Source of the DNA: Eubacteriales bacterium
Lineage (GTDB): Bacteria > Bacillota > Clostridia > Monoglobales > UMGS1388
DNA: 45,190 nucleotides
Reading direction: 5' to 3'
Assembly: GCA_029004515.1 (NCBI GenBank)
Contig: JAQVYH010000010.1
Coordinates: forward strand, 1 to 45,190
The position numbers and the translations under genes are program-made. Position 1 is the stretch's first letter; the number at the start of each line of letters is the position of its first letter. Below the pieces are notes generated by a model, which was not told where the DNA came from, did no database searches, and worked only from the letters and a program-made list of their open reading frames with translations. Of the stretch, positions 9,415-17,632 are shown in pieces.

Positions 9415-9443
9415 ATATTACACAAACATTTGTTCGATGTCAA
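9415..9443 (-). promoter_or_regulatory. Sigma-A promoter of znuCB
   Basis: On the - strand TTGACA (9438-9443) is followed after 17 bp by TAATAT (9415-9420). This is a strong housekeeping promoter. The spacer is almost filled by the LexA-like box. Confidence 0.8.
9423..9436. promoter_or_regulatory. LexA-like box inside the znuCB promoter
   Basis: CAAACATTTGTTCG differs at one base from the perfect palindrome CGAACATTTGTTCG found at dinB, and it has the same position within a 17-bp promoter spacer. LexA control is inferred. Confidence 0.55.
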
Positions 9444-9486
9444 CAAATTATAGTCGTTTTCTTCAATGTAATATAAATTTAATTAC

Positions 9487-10146
9487 CTATCTATTTATAT
9501 CTACGATTGTATTTGGGACTTCTCCTACGATGATCGTACTAACTATAGGTATTTTGCACTTTCCATAAGTTTCTGCCCTTTTACCGGGAATTACAGCCAA
9601 TATTCTGTATGAAAACTCAACATAAATATCGTGTTTTGTCTGATTATAACCAACAGATTTAAATTCTGTTTTTATTTCTGTTTTGTTGTCACCTGATAAA
9701 ATCAGATTTACCCTCACTTTAGGACCAATATCTGATAAGAATACATTACCTGTCGCGCTTAATAACGGAATTGTAATGAACATATCGTCGCTGCTGTTAA
9801 TAGCTTCTTGTATTCTTATTACTAACTCGGTTTTAATTTTGGTAATTTCATATGTATTAGCTTCAATTGAAGTTATTTTACCTTCCTTTGAAGTGTTAAT
9901 ATTATATAACTTATCATAACTGACTTTATTTGAAGTTATATAATCCAAGACTTCGCCGTTTACAACTGTTTCTCCGATATATTCGGTTTTTGATTCTGCA
10001 ACTTCGAGCAATACTGGATAAACATTGTTATTCAATATATATATATAAAGAATAAGCAATATACTAACTAGTAGTAAGCTTAGTATTATGAATTTATTGG
10101 GTGTACGTTTTCTTCTTCCTATGTAAAAGTGCGTAATTTTAGGCAT
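9487..10146 (-). CDS. yunB: Sporulation protein YunB family
   Basis: YunB-family proteins are made in the mother cell in Bacillus and are needed for normal spore formation; the molecular role is not known. The 219-residue protein has one N-terminal membrane segment (about 20-40, after basic residues GRRKRTPNK) and an extracellular domain. Family features include NVYPVLLEVAESKTEYIGETVVNGEV near 46-71 and an ending close to IVPTIIVGEVPNTI-like (here IVSTIIVGEVPNTI). ATG 10146 has GGGGTG upstream. It is divergent from pdaB, another sporulation gene; a CATATAAT motif in the shared gap could be a sigma-E -10 box. Confidence 0.87.
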   Translation of the reverse strand: MPKITHFYIGRRKRTPNKFIILSLLLVSILLILYIYILNNNVYPVLLEVAESKTEYIGETVVNGEVLDYITSNKVSYDKLYNINTSKEGKITSIEANTYEITKIKTELVIRIQEAINSSDDMFITIPLLSATGNVFLSDIGPKVRVNLILSGDNKTEIKTEFKSVGYNQTKHDIYVEFSYRILAVIPGKRAETYGKCKIPIVSTIIVGEVPNTIVDINR

Positions 10147-10176
10147 CTATTTCACCCCATATTATTATATGCAGAG

Positions 10177-10204
10177 ACATATTATTAAGTAATAAACATA
10201 TATA
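10177..10204 (+). promoter_or_regulatory. Candidate sporulation sigma promoter for pdaB
   Basis: ACATATT (10177-10183) and CATATATA (10197-10204) with 13 bp between them resemble a sigma-E type promoter. The -10 is imperfect. Confidence 0.35.
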
Positions 10205-10223
10205 ATATTAGGAGGTTAAAAAA

Positions 10224-10982
10224 ATGAGATATATATTTATTAACAAGAGACTATCAATGATATATACCGCTGTTATTTTACTTATTTTTTCTATATTTTA
10301 CGTATTTGGCTCTGTTTCTCTCCCTACCTCCACTACCGCTAATCGCAAGATACCAATTTACCGTGTTAATCGGGATGATAATAAAATTGCGTTAACCTTT
10401 GATGTTGCGTGGGATGATAAAGATACAGAAGCGATTCTGGACGCTTTGGACAAATATAAAGTCAAAGCAAGCTTCTTTATCGTTGGTGAATGGCTTGATC
10501 ATTATCCGAAGTCATCACAGTTGATACTTAGCAGAGGGCATGAGATTTTAAATCATTCAGACACGCATCCCTACATGACCAAAATTAGCGAAACTGAGAT
10601 GTCTAATGAAATTTTGGATTGCGATAAAAGAATATTCAATCTAACGAAAAAAAAGCTAGGGTTATTCAGACCACCATACGGAGACTATAATAATTCGGTT
10701 GTATCAGTAGCTGAAAGTGTTGACCATAAAGTGATACAATGGGATGTTGATAGTCTAGACTGGCAGGATTTGTCAGCTCAGGAGATAACAAAGAGGGTTA
10801 TGGATAAGACTAAAAGCGGCTCAATAATATTACTCCACTTAGGGGCGAAAAATACACCAGAGGCCCTTGATATTCTATTACCGGAATTGATAAAAAAAGG
10901 GTATAAGCCAGTGAAAGTATCTAGTCTGATATACAAGGATAATTACACAATAGATCATGCTGGCATGCAAATAAGCAATTAA
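10224..10982 (+). CDS. pdaB: Polysaccharide deacetylase, PdaB-type sporulation protein
   Basis: This NodB-homology deacetylase has 252 residues. In Bacillus, PdaB is required for maintenance of the spore state and is thought to act on spore peptidoglycan. One N-terminal membrane anchor covers about 10-30. Motif 1 is LTFDVAWDDKDT near 59-70 (TFDxxxDD type, with Ala-Trp inserted as in PdaB proteins), motif 2 is HSDTHPYMT near 113-121, and motif 3 is RPPYGDYN near 150-157. A C-terminal LLHLGAKNTPEALD segment follows. ATG 10224 has AGGAGG at 10210-10215. The divergent yunB neighbour supports a sporulation role. Confidence 0.88.
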   Translation: MRYIFINKRLSMIYTAVILLIFSIFYVFGSVSLPTSTTANRKIPIYRVNRDDNKIALTFDVAWDDKDTEAILDALDKYKVKASFFIVGEWLDHYPKSSQLILSRGHEILNHSDTHPYMTKISETEMSNEILDCDKRIFNLTKKKLGLFRPPYGDYNNSVVSVAESVDHKVIQWDVDSLDWQDLSAQEITKRVMDKTKSGSIILLHLGAKNTPEALDILLPELIKKGYKPVKVSSLIYKDNYTIDHAGMQISN

Positions 10983-11008
10983 AAAAGGAGTTGTCTTATG
11001 ACAATCCC
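10981..11008 (-). terminator. Terminator reading leftward at the edge of the hairpin element
   Basis: On the - strand the stem GGGATTGTC/GACAACTCC with loop ATAA is followed by TTTTTT. It could end mutS2 transcription after the element is transcribed. Confidence 0.55.
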
Positions 11009-11279
11009 CAGACCGTCGAAAAAGTCGTTCAACCACAAGCAAAATAGATAAAATTTACCTTTTGCTTATTCTATAAAAAATAATAATATATAATTATAAT
11101 GGCGTAGGTTTTATCGAAAAACCTACGCCATTGCTTGCTTTCACCCTTCCCGCCCTCTACCGTACCCTCGTACGCCGACGATGTCGGGAATGTCGAATTT
11201 AACTTCCTTTTTTCGCAGTCTGCCAGCGTGTCTATGGGTTTATCGACACGCTGAGGATTTGTCTTATGACAAATCCTTT
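10986..11279. repeat. GC-rich multi-hairpin intergenic element with matching palindromic ends
   Basis: Between pdaB and mutS2 lies about 290 bp unlike its surroundings. Each end carries nearly the same palindrome: AGGAGTTGTCTTATGACAAT at 10986 and AGGATTTGTCTTATGACAAA at 11254. Inside are a 14-bp hairpin (GGCGTAGGTTTT, about 11100-11132), a small CCGAC/GTCGG hairpin near 11175, a GCGTGTC/GACACGC hairpin at about 11225-11253, and a GC-rich core at 11140-11190 in an AT-rich genome. A - strand frame of about 65 codons is open but has no start. It could be a mobile intergenic repeat (MITE-like) or a structured RNA. No transposase is present. Confidence 0.55.
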
Positions 11280-11282
11280 AGT

Positions 11283-13643
11283 CTATTTTAATGTAACTAT
11301 TGTAACTCCGGCTTCTCCCTCACCAAAAGTTCCAAGACGATATTCACTAACGGATGGATGACTTTTGAGCATTTTGTGTATACCTGCTCGAAGAACCCCA
11401 GTTCCTTTACCATGAATAATAGTGATTGTGTGAAGTGCTGACATGAGTGCATCGTCAATAAATCTTTCTGAGAGCAAGATAGCCTCCTCCAAAGTATATC
11501 CGCGAAGATCAAGTTCCATTTTTGCTGTTCTGTCGCTTAATCCTCCTCCTTTTTTGCTACGAACATAGTCAGTAGGAGTTTTTTGCTTTACATCTTGCAC
11601 CAATCTGATATTACTGATATTTGATGTTATTTTCAAAATTCCAACTTGGATAACAGCGTTACCATTACTATCTGGTTTTGATAAAACAGTACCTACTTGG
11701 TCAATATCTACCAGTTTTACGGTTGCACCAGGCAAAAGAGTCTTTGGTGGCGGTGAGTTATCAATATTCTTCTTAATAACTGGAGCATCCATTTCCTTAA
11801 TTTTTTCTTTTGCTTTATTTATCGCTTTATTTGCTGAAATAGAATCTTTTTCTTTTTGAGCAGCTCTAATCTCGTCTATTAATGCAGATACTTCAACTTT
11901 AGCTCTTTGTACAATGAGTTTTGCTTCTTGTTTAGCATCCATTAGGATTCGTTCCTTTTGACTGCTTAATCTATCTTTGTCAGTTAATAATTGCTCTTTT
12001 AACTTTTCAATCTCAAGTCGATATCTTTCCGCTAACTCCCTTTCGGATTCTGCTTGTTGTCTAGATTTTTCGAGGCTTTGCAATACATCCTCAAAGTTAA
12101 CATTTTCATCGGTAAGCAGTTGTTCCGCTTTGTTAATTATGTTGTCAGACAGCCCAAGTCTTTTGGATATAGCAAAAGCATTACTTTTTCCTGGAATACC
12201 TACAAGTAATTTGTAGGTAGGCTTTAGTGAATTAACATCAAATTCACAGCCGGCATTTTCTACCTCATTGTTTGTCAAAGCGTATAGCTTTAATTCGCTA
12301 TAATGGGTTGTGGCAAATGTGATTGCCCCCATGCTTTTAGAGTATTCCAGGATTGAAACAGCGAGCGCGGCTCCCTCAATAGGGTCTGTACCTGCACCTA
12401 GCTCATCGTATAAAACCAAAGTGCTGTTGTCAATATTGTTTAATATATGAACGATGTTTGTCATATGTGCTGAAAATGTACTTAAGCTCTGTTCAATACT
12501 TTGCTCATCACCAATATCTGCATAGATTTTGTTGAATATAGGAATATTTGACCCCTCAGAGACTGGGACAAGGATTCCAGAGGCTGCCATTATCGAAAAC
12601 AAACCAACGGTTTTTATTGTTACAGTTTTACCACCGGTATTAGGGCCAGTAATAACGAGAGTTCTGATGTTCTCTCCCATTTCTATTGTTATGGGTACCA
12701 CCGTAGCTGGGTTTAGTAACGGATGGCGACCCTTTTTAATACAAATGATACCTTCGTTATTAATCTTTGGCATAATGCCTCTTATATTTGTTGAATATTG
12801 TGCAAGCGTGAAGATGAAATCAATTTCTTTTATTATAAGATAATCTGATTTGATGTTATCATTAAATTGAGATACCATTGCAGTAAGTTCGCTTAAAATT
12901 CTGTCTATTTCTGCTTTTTCTTTATTTTCAAGTTCTCTAAGGACGTTATTTGCTTCAACTGCTACGCTTGGCTCAATAAAAACAGTTGCACCTGATGCAG
13001 ACATATCGTGCACAATACCACCTATTTCACTGCGGTATTCTGCCTTGACAGGAATAACATATCTTCCATTTCTTATAGTAACAATGGCTTCTTGAAAATG
13101 AGTTTTATGAGAACTGCTATGTAATAGTTTATTTAATTCCGATTTAATCTTGTCATTAGTTGAGTGCATCTTTCTTCTTATTGCTGATAGTGTAGGACTG
13201 GCATTGTCGGCAATCTCTGTGTCCGATATAATCGCATCTTTAATAGCCGTTTCTAATGCGGTTGCTGGCAAGAGAGCATTAAAGTAGCTATCTAGCGACA
13301 TAGGCTCTCTTTTGTCATCTCTATAAAAAGAGACTAAAGCTTTTGATATACCGCAAACCCTCGCTACATCTAAAAGCTCTGTCATATTTAAGTTTGCATA
13401 AACTTCAGCTCTTTTAAGACTTCCTGCAATATCCTTAAGTCCCCTTGCATAAGGGAATTGTTTTTGTGTCATCAAGAAGCATGCGTCTGAAACTTGTTGC
13501 ATATTATTTCTCACTAGCTCCAAATCCGCTTCAGGTGCTATCTCCAGGCATCTGGCCATTGTGATATCATTAGACGCAAGTGCAGCTATTTTATCTTTTA
13601 TTTTATTAAATTCAAGACTATTGATAGTTTTATCCTCAATCAT
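11283..13643 (-). CDS. mutS2: Endonuclease MutS2
   Basis: MutS2 is a MutS-like ATPase not involved in classical mismatch repair. In different bacteria it suppresses homologous recombination or, in Bacillus, acts on collided ribosomes. The 786-residue protein has the core/clamp region, Walker A GPNTGGKT at 333-340, the MutS signature around YDELGAGTDPIEG near 415-427, a coiled-coil linker at about 515-620, and the C-terminal Smr nuclease domain (LDLRGYTLEEA to HGKGTGVLRAG, about 710-786). ATG 13643 is used. Length and order match the family well. The small bofC-like gene lies just upstream on the same strand, about 70 bp away. Confidence 0.97.
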   Translation of the reverse strand: MIEDKTINSLEFNKIKDKIAALASNDITMARCLEIAPEADLELVRNNMQQVSDACFLMTQKQFPYARGLKDIAGSLKRAEVYANLNMTELLDVARVCGISKALVSFYRDDKREPMSLDSYFNALLPATALETAIKDAIISDTEIADNASPTLSAIRRKMHSTNDKIKSELNKLLHSSSHKTHFQEAIVTIRNGRYVIPVKAEYRSEIGGIVHDMSASGATVFIEPSVAVEANNVLRELENKEKAEIDRILSELTAMVSQFNDNIKSDYLIIKEIDFIFTLAQYSTNIRGIMPKINNEGIICIKKGRHPLLNPATVVPITIEMGENIRTLVITGPNTGGKTVTIKTVGLFSIMAASGILVPVSEGSNIPIFNKIYADIGDEQSIEQSLSTFSAHMTNIVHILNNIDNSTLVLYDELGAGTDPIEGAALAVSILEYSKSMGAITFATTHYSELKLYALTNNEVENAGCEFDVNSLKPTYKLLVGIPGKSNAFAISKRLGLSDNIINKAEQLLTDENVNFEDVLQSLEKSRQQAESERELAERYRLEIEKLKEQLLTDKDRLSSQKERILMDAKQEAKLIVQRAKVEVSALIDEIRAAQKEKDSISANKAINKAKEKIKEMDAPVIKKNIDNSPPPKTLLPGATVKLVDIDQVGTVLSKPDSNGNAVIQVGILKITSNISNIRLVQDVKQKTPTDYVRSKKGGGLSDRTAKMELDLRGYTLEEAILLSERFIDDALMSALHTITIIHGKGTGVLRAGIHKMLKSHPSVSEYRLGTFGEGEAGVTIVTLK

Positions 13644-13714
13644 ATATTACCTCTCATGCTAAATATTATTTACTTATCTAATAATAATATTATTCGCTGT
13701 ATTTGTCAATGATA

Positions 13715-14035
13715 TTATTCAGCGAAGCTTTCAATCATGTAAGGCAATTCTTTAGAATCACAATTAATTCCTTTTTTAAGTTTCGTTCTAGTAGAAGATG
13801 GCAAAGTAGTCACATCAGTTTCTAATTCCTTATATAATACATCACCTTTGTATATATTTATTGTTTCATCCTCTTCTATTAGTGTAAATTCATCTTCTGT
13901 TTCTGCTTTATATGTTGATATGGTTGTATTGACAGTATTTTTTTGATATATCGTCTTAATCCCTTTGCTTACTAGAAATGTTATAATGAATGCGTATGCA
14001 ATCATAGCTAAGCATAATAACCATTTTTTAAACAT
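13715..14035 (-). CDS. Small membrane-anchored protein with BofC C-terminal-like domain
   Basis: The 106-residue protein starts with a membrane segment or uncleaved signal (about 5-25). Its C-terminal half (about 50-106) carries IYKGDVLYKELETDVTTLP, then KLKKGINCDSKELPYMIE, which matches the pattern of the BofC C-terminal domain: LETD, LP and an LKKGI..S.EEL..L.E core. BofC in Bacillus is a forespore protein that slows SpoIVB signalling; only this domain is present here, without the N-terminal part, as is common in Clostridia. ATG 14035 follows GAGGTG. Function in sporulation is inferred; the similarity is by eye. Confidence 0.65.
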   Translation of the reverse strand: MFKKWLLCLAMIAYAFIITFLVSKGIKTIYQKNTVNTTISTYKAETEDEFTLIEEDETINIYKGDVLYKELETDVTTLPSSTRTKLKKGINCDSKELPYMIESFAE

Positions 14036-14082
14036 AATATCACCTCATATATAACCTGTCCAAAAATTTAACATATATGTAA

Positions 14083-14110
14083 TTGATTTTATTATATAAT
14101 GTGTTATAAT
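14083..14110 (+). promoter_or_regulatory. Candidate sigma-A promoter of the PBP gene
   Basis: TTGATT (14083-14088) and TATAAT (14105-14110) are separated by 16 bp, 40 bp before the chosen start codon. Confidence 0.55.
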
Positions 14111-14149
14111 AAATTTGTATATTTTTAGCATTTCGAGAAGGTGATACTT

Positions 14150-16498
14150 TTGAAAAAAGCAAGGAAAAGTTTAAATCCTAATGTTCTCAAATTCATAAAG
14201 ATTTTTTCAATTGCATTTTGTGCAATTATAGTGGTATGTTTTCTTATCTTAATCGGAGCTATAACAGGTATTATAGATACTACTGCTAATTTGGATTTGG
14301 ATAGGTTTCAGTTGAAATTAACCTCTTACATCTATTACATTGACCCAGAAACCGGGGATGAGGTTGAATATGCAGGATTGTTCTCTGATGAAAACAGAAA
14401 ATGGGTTGATATTGAAAGCATTCCTGAAGTTATGCAGGATGCTATAGTATCTATTGAAGATGAACGCTTTTATGACCATATAGGTGTGGATTTTTTAAGC
14501 ACCGGTAAAGCGGTATTTCTTCATTTATTAGGCATGGATACACGTGGTGCCAGTACTATTACTCAACAGCTGGTGAAAAATATAACTCATTATGATGAGG
14601 TCTCTGTAACAAGAAAGGCTGTTGAAATACTACGTGCTCTGAACGTTGAAAGAAAATGGACAAAAGATCAGATTCTAGAAATGTATTTGAATACAATCTA
14701 CCTAAGTAACGGGTGCAACGGTGTTGCCGCAGCATCTGAATATTATTTTGGAAAAGATATTTCTCAGGTATCTACTGCTGAAGCTGCTCTACTCGCAGGT
14801 ATCACTCAATATCCAAGTTTATATGATCCAATACACAGCTTTAAAGCGAGCAAAGAGAAACAAGAACTTGTATTATCGAAAATGTTACAACTTGGAAAGT
14901 TATCAAAAACAGAATACAATGATGCCCTCAAAGAAGAGCTCGTTATTCAAAAAGGTGATGTTCTCACAAGAACTCCATCTGTATACTCATATTTTTCAGA
15001 TATGATAATTGATAATGTTTCACAAAAGTTGGTTGAAGAAAAGGGATATTCCAAAGCAGCAGCAACTGCTCTGTTATTTAATGGCGGACTTAAGATATAT
15101 GCAACAATAGATCCTAACGTTCAAGATTCACTAGAAAAAGTGTTTACTGATACAAGTAACTTCCCACAAACAAATCAAAAAGTGCCTCCTCAGTCTGCAA
15201 TGATCGTTATGGATCCGCAAAACGGTGAAATTAAAGGTATTGTGGGCGGAGTTGGAGTAAAAAACCAACGAAGAACACTGAATAGAGCAACTCAGGCGTA
15301 TAGACAGCCCGGTTCGACTATGAAACCGATCGGTGTTTATGCTCCCGCTATAGAAAAGGGAGTTATTGGAACAGATACCCATATAGTTGACCAACCTATT
15401 AATATTAATGGATGGAAGCCAAAAAATTATGGACAGAAGTATTATGGTGATGTAAGCATAAAATACGCAGTGGCACAATCGCTCAATTCAGTTGCTGTTC
15501 AGGTGCTTCAACAGGTTGGTGTTGATTACTCATATAAATTCCTTACAGAAAAGCTCGGCATTACAACTTTGGTTGACTCACGAAAAGAAGATCACGGCTA
15601 TGTTTCAGATAAAAACTTAAGTTCATTAGCACTCGGTGGTTTGACAGATGGTGTTTCATTGTTGGAGATAACTGCTGCTTATGCTACATTCGCTAATAAT
15701 GGCAAGTATCATGAACCCCACGCTTATACCAAAGTCTTAGGTAATGATGGTACGGTGCTACTCGAATATTCAGATGACGAATCTCGCAAGGCAATGTCTG
15801 CTAATACAGCTTACAGTATGGTTTCCCTTCTCAAGGGAGTTGTTCAGGGCGGTACAGGTTCTTCTGCTAATTTCAGAGGTGACCTAGATATTTGTGGTAA
15901 GACGGGTACAACAGACAAAGATATGGACAGATGGTTTGTTGGCTTTACTCCATATTATGTAGCTGCAAGTTGGTATGGATATGATATACCAAAGAGCATT
16001 GCCGGTGTTTCTGGCAATCCTGCAATTCCTGCATGGAAAAAGGTAATGACAGAAATACACAAAGACTTACCGGCTAAAAGATTTGAAGTACCTAAAGGAT
16101 ATAATCGCACAGTTACTGACCTTTCGTATTATTGTACAGAAAGCAAGGCAATAGCTAATCAGGGATGTTTTGCTGATGGTACTGCAGTAATGGGCGTACC
16201 TGAAAATGATGATATCTGTACGATTCACGGAGCTGTTTCGGTTGATACCTCAACCAATATGCTTGCTACAGAAAACTGTCCTAAAGAGAGTGTAACCACG
16301 ATATATTATAAATCATCTGATGTTTCTGATGGCTTAATTCACTCGTCAGATGGCAACTTTACAAATAAATATTGTAATATTCACGGTAGCGTTAGTACAG
16401 ATCAAGGAGGCATTCCTTCTAATAATACTCAAAGCAATACTAACCAGAAACCTCCTTCCAACGAAGTCTCAGATGCGCCGGTAGTTATGATTGACTAG
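14150..16498 (+). CDS. Class A penicillin-binding protein (PBP1A family)
   Basis: This bifunctional peptidoglycan synthase polymerises glycan chains and cross-links them outside the membrane. A basic N-terminus precedes one membrane segment (about 17-42). The GT51 transglycosylase domain has the catalytic Glu in EDERFYDH (about E103) and GASTITQQLVKN (about 134-145). The transpeptidase has STMK (389-392, Ser nucleophile), SLN in AQSLNSVA and KTGTT. A flexible Asn/Pro/Ser-rich tail ends the protein, preceded by a Cys-containing segment (YYCTESKAIANQGC). Start TTG 14150 is preferred, because AAGGTG lies six bases before it; GTG 14141 would leave no spacing. A terminator follows directly. Confidence 0.95.
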   Translation: MKKARKSLNPNVLKFIKIFSIAFCAIIVVCFLILIGAITGIIDTTANLDLDRFQLKLTSYIYYIDPETGDEVEYAGLFSDENRKWVDIESIPEVMQDAIVSIEDERFYDHIGVDFLSTGKAVFLHLLGMDTRGASTITQQLVKNITHYDEVSVTRKAVEILRALNVERKWTKDQILEMYLNTIYLSNGCNGVAAASEYYFGKDISQVSTAEAALLAGITQYPSLYDPIHSFKASKEKQELVLSKMLQLGKLSKTEYNDALKEELVIQKGDVLTRTPSVYSYFSDMIIDNVSQKLVEEKGYSKAAATALLFNGGLKIYATIDPNVQDSLEKVFTDTSNFPQTNQKVPPQSAMIVMDPQNGEIKGIVGGVGVKNQRRTLNRATQAYRQPGSTMKPIGVYAPAIEKGVIGTDTHIVDQPININGWKPKNYGQKYYGDVSIKYAVAQSLNSVAVQVLQQVGVDYSYKFLTEKLGITTLVDSRKEDHGYVSDKNLSSLALGGLTDGVSLLEITAAYATFANNGKYHEPHAYTKVLGNDGTVLLEYSDDESRKAMSANTAYSMVSLLKGVVQGGTGSSANFRGDLDICGKTGTTDKDMDRWFVGFTPYYVAASWYGYDIPKSIAGVSGNPAIPAWKKVMTEIHKDLPAKRFEVPKGYNRTVTDLSYYCTESKAIANQGCFADGTAVMGVPENDDICTIHGAVSVDTSTNMLATENCPKESVTTIYYKSSDVSDGLIHSSDGNFTNKYCNIHGSVSTDQGGIPSNNTQSNTNQKPPSNEVSDAPVVMID

Positions 16499-16502
16499 AT
16501 TT

Positions 16503-16540
16503 AAAAATCCGTTCATTATGGAATGAACGGATTTTTTTTA
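16503..16540 (+). terminator. Intrinsic terminator after the PBP gene
   Basis: AAAATCCGTTCATT and AATGAACGGATTTT form a perfect stem around ATGG and run into eight T. Confidence 0.9.
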
Positions 16541-16608
16541 TTTGCATAAATATTTTTTAAAATACTGCAAATGATATTAGTGAACCTAATATGAAAGGAT
16601 TGAACTAT

Positions 16609-17616
16609 GTGAGAAAAATAATTAGTTTAGTAATTGCAATATCAATGTTATCAGTAATTGCCACAGGATGTATGGGTAAGAACCAAGACAATAATCTACC
16701 TAAAATAGGTGTGTGTCTATATAAATATGACGATACCTACATTTCAACTGTAAGACAGGCGTTAGAACAAGGCTTTAAAAACAAGGCTACATTGTATCTT
16801 AATGACGGTAAAGGTGACCAAGGTACACAGAACGATCAGGTAGATCTATTAATTCAGAAGAATGTAGATGTATTACTTGTGAATATTGTAGATGTTGGCG
16901 CCGCACAAACGATTGTAGACAAAGCAAAGAATGCTGACATTCCTATTCTATTCTTCAATAGAGAGCCTGACCAGTCTGTTATTAAAAGTTATGATAAAGC
17001 AAGATTTGTAGGAACGAATGCAAAGGATGCAGGCGTAATTCAAGGTGAAATAATTACAAAGACTTGGAGCAGCGGCGAGTACGACACTAATAAAGACGGT
17101 GTAATGCAGTATGTAATGTTAAAAGGTGAACCTGATAACCCCGAGGCTGTTGCTCGAAGCGAGTGGTCAATTAAGACAGCTGAAGAAAATGGAATCAAAA
17201 CCGAAGAGCTAGGCATACAGGTATGTAACTGGGATACCGAAACTGCTAACAGAGCTATGGAAGCATGGCTATCTAAATTTGGCGATAAAATTGAATTCGT
17301 TGTATCTAATAATGACTCCATGGCACAGGGTGCTATAGCAGCTTTGCAGGCATCCAACTATAACAAGGGCGGGGATAGCAAACATATTCCTGTTGTTGGT
17401 GTTGATGCTACTGATGCTGCAAAAGACCTCATTGCTAAAGGATATATGACAGGTTCAGTTCTACAAGATGGACAGGCTATGTCAAATGCATTGATTGCGA
17501 TAGCACTTAATGCATATAACAAGAAGGAATTCATTGAAAATACTGAATACGAATACGACGCTACAGGCATCGCTGTCAGAATCCCATATAAGCCTTATGA
17601 AGGCACAGAAAAATAA
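16609..17616 (+). CDS. mglB: Galactose/glucose ABC transporter substrate-binding lipoprotein
   Basis: This is the sugar-binding protein of an Mgl-type importer, anchored outside the membrane. A lipoprotein signal is clear: VIATGC with the lipobox Cys about 21 residues from the start. The type I periplasmic-binding fold follows. Features typical of galactose-binding MglB are the calcium-loop-like segment DTNKDGVMQYVMLKGEPDNPEA, the EFVVSNNDSMAQGAI segment and VVGVDATDAA. Start GTG 16609 is chosen because AAAGGA lies about nine bases before it; ATG 16591 has no ribosome binding site. mglA and mglC follow at once. Glucose binding is equally possible. Confidence 0.9.
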   Translation: MRKIISLVIAISMLSVIATGCMGKNQDNNLPKIGVCLYKYDDTYISTVRQALEQGFKNKATLYLNDGKGDQGTQNDQVDLLIQKNVDVLLVNIVDVGAAQTIVDKAKNADIPILFFNREPDQSVIKSYDKARFVGTNAKDAGVIQGEIITKTWSSGEYDTNKDGVMQYVMLKGEPDNPEAVARSEWSIKTAEENGIKTEELGIQVCNWDTETANRAMEAWLSKFGDKIEFVVSNNDSMAQGAIAALQASNYNKGGDSKHIPVVGVDATDAAKDLIAKGYMTGSVLQDGQAMSNALIAIALNAYNKKEFIENTEYEYDATGIAVRIPYKPYEGTEK

Positions 17617-17632
17617 AAAGGTGTGAATAGCA

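Noticed and set aside
10986-11279. Two similar ends considered as an insertion sequence
   Set aside because: Only about 290 bp and no transposase; kept as a repeat or structured element only.
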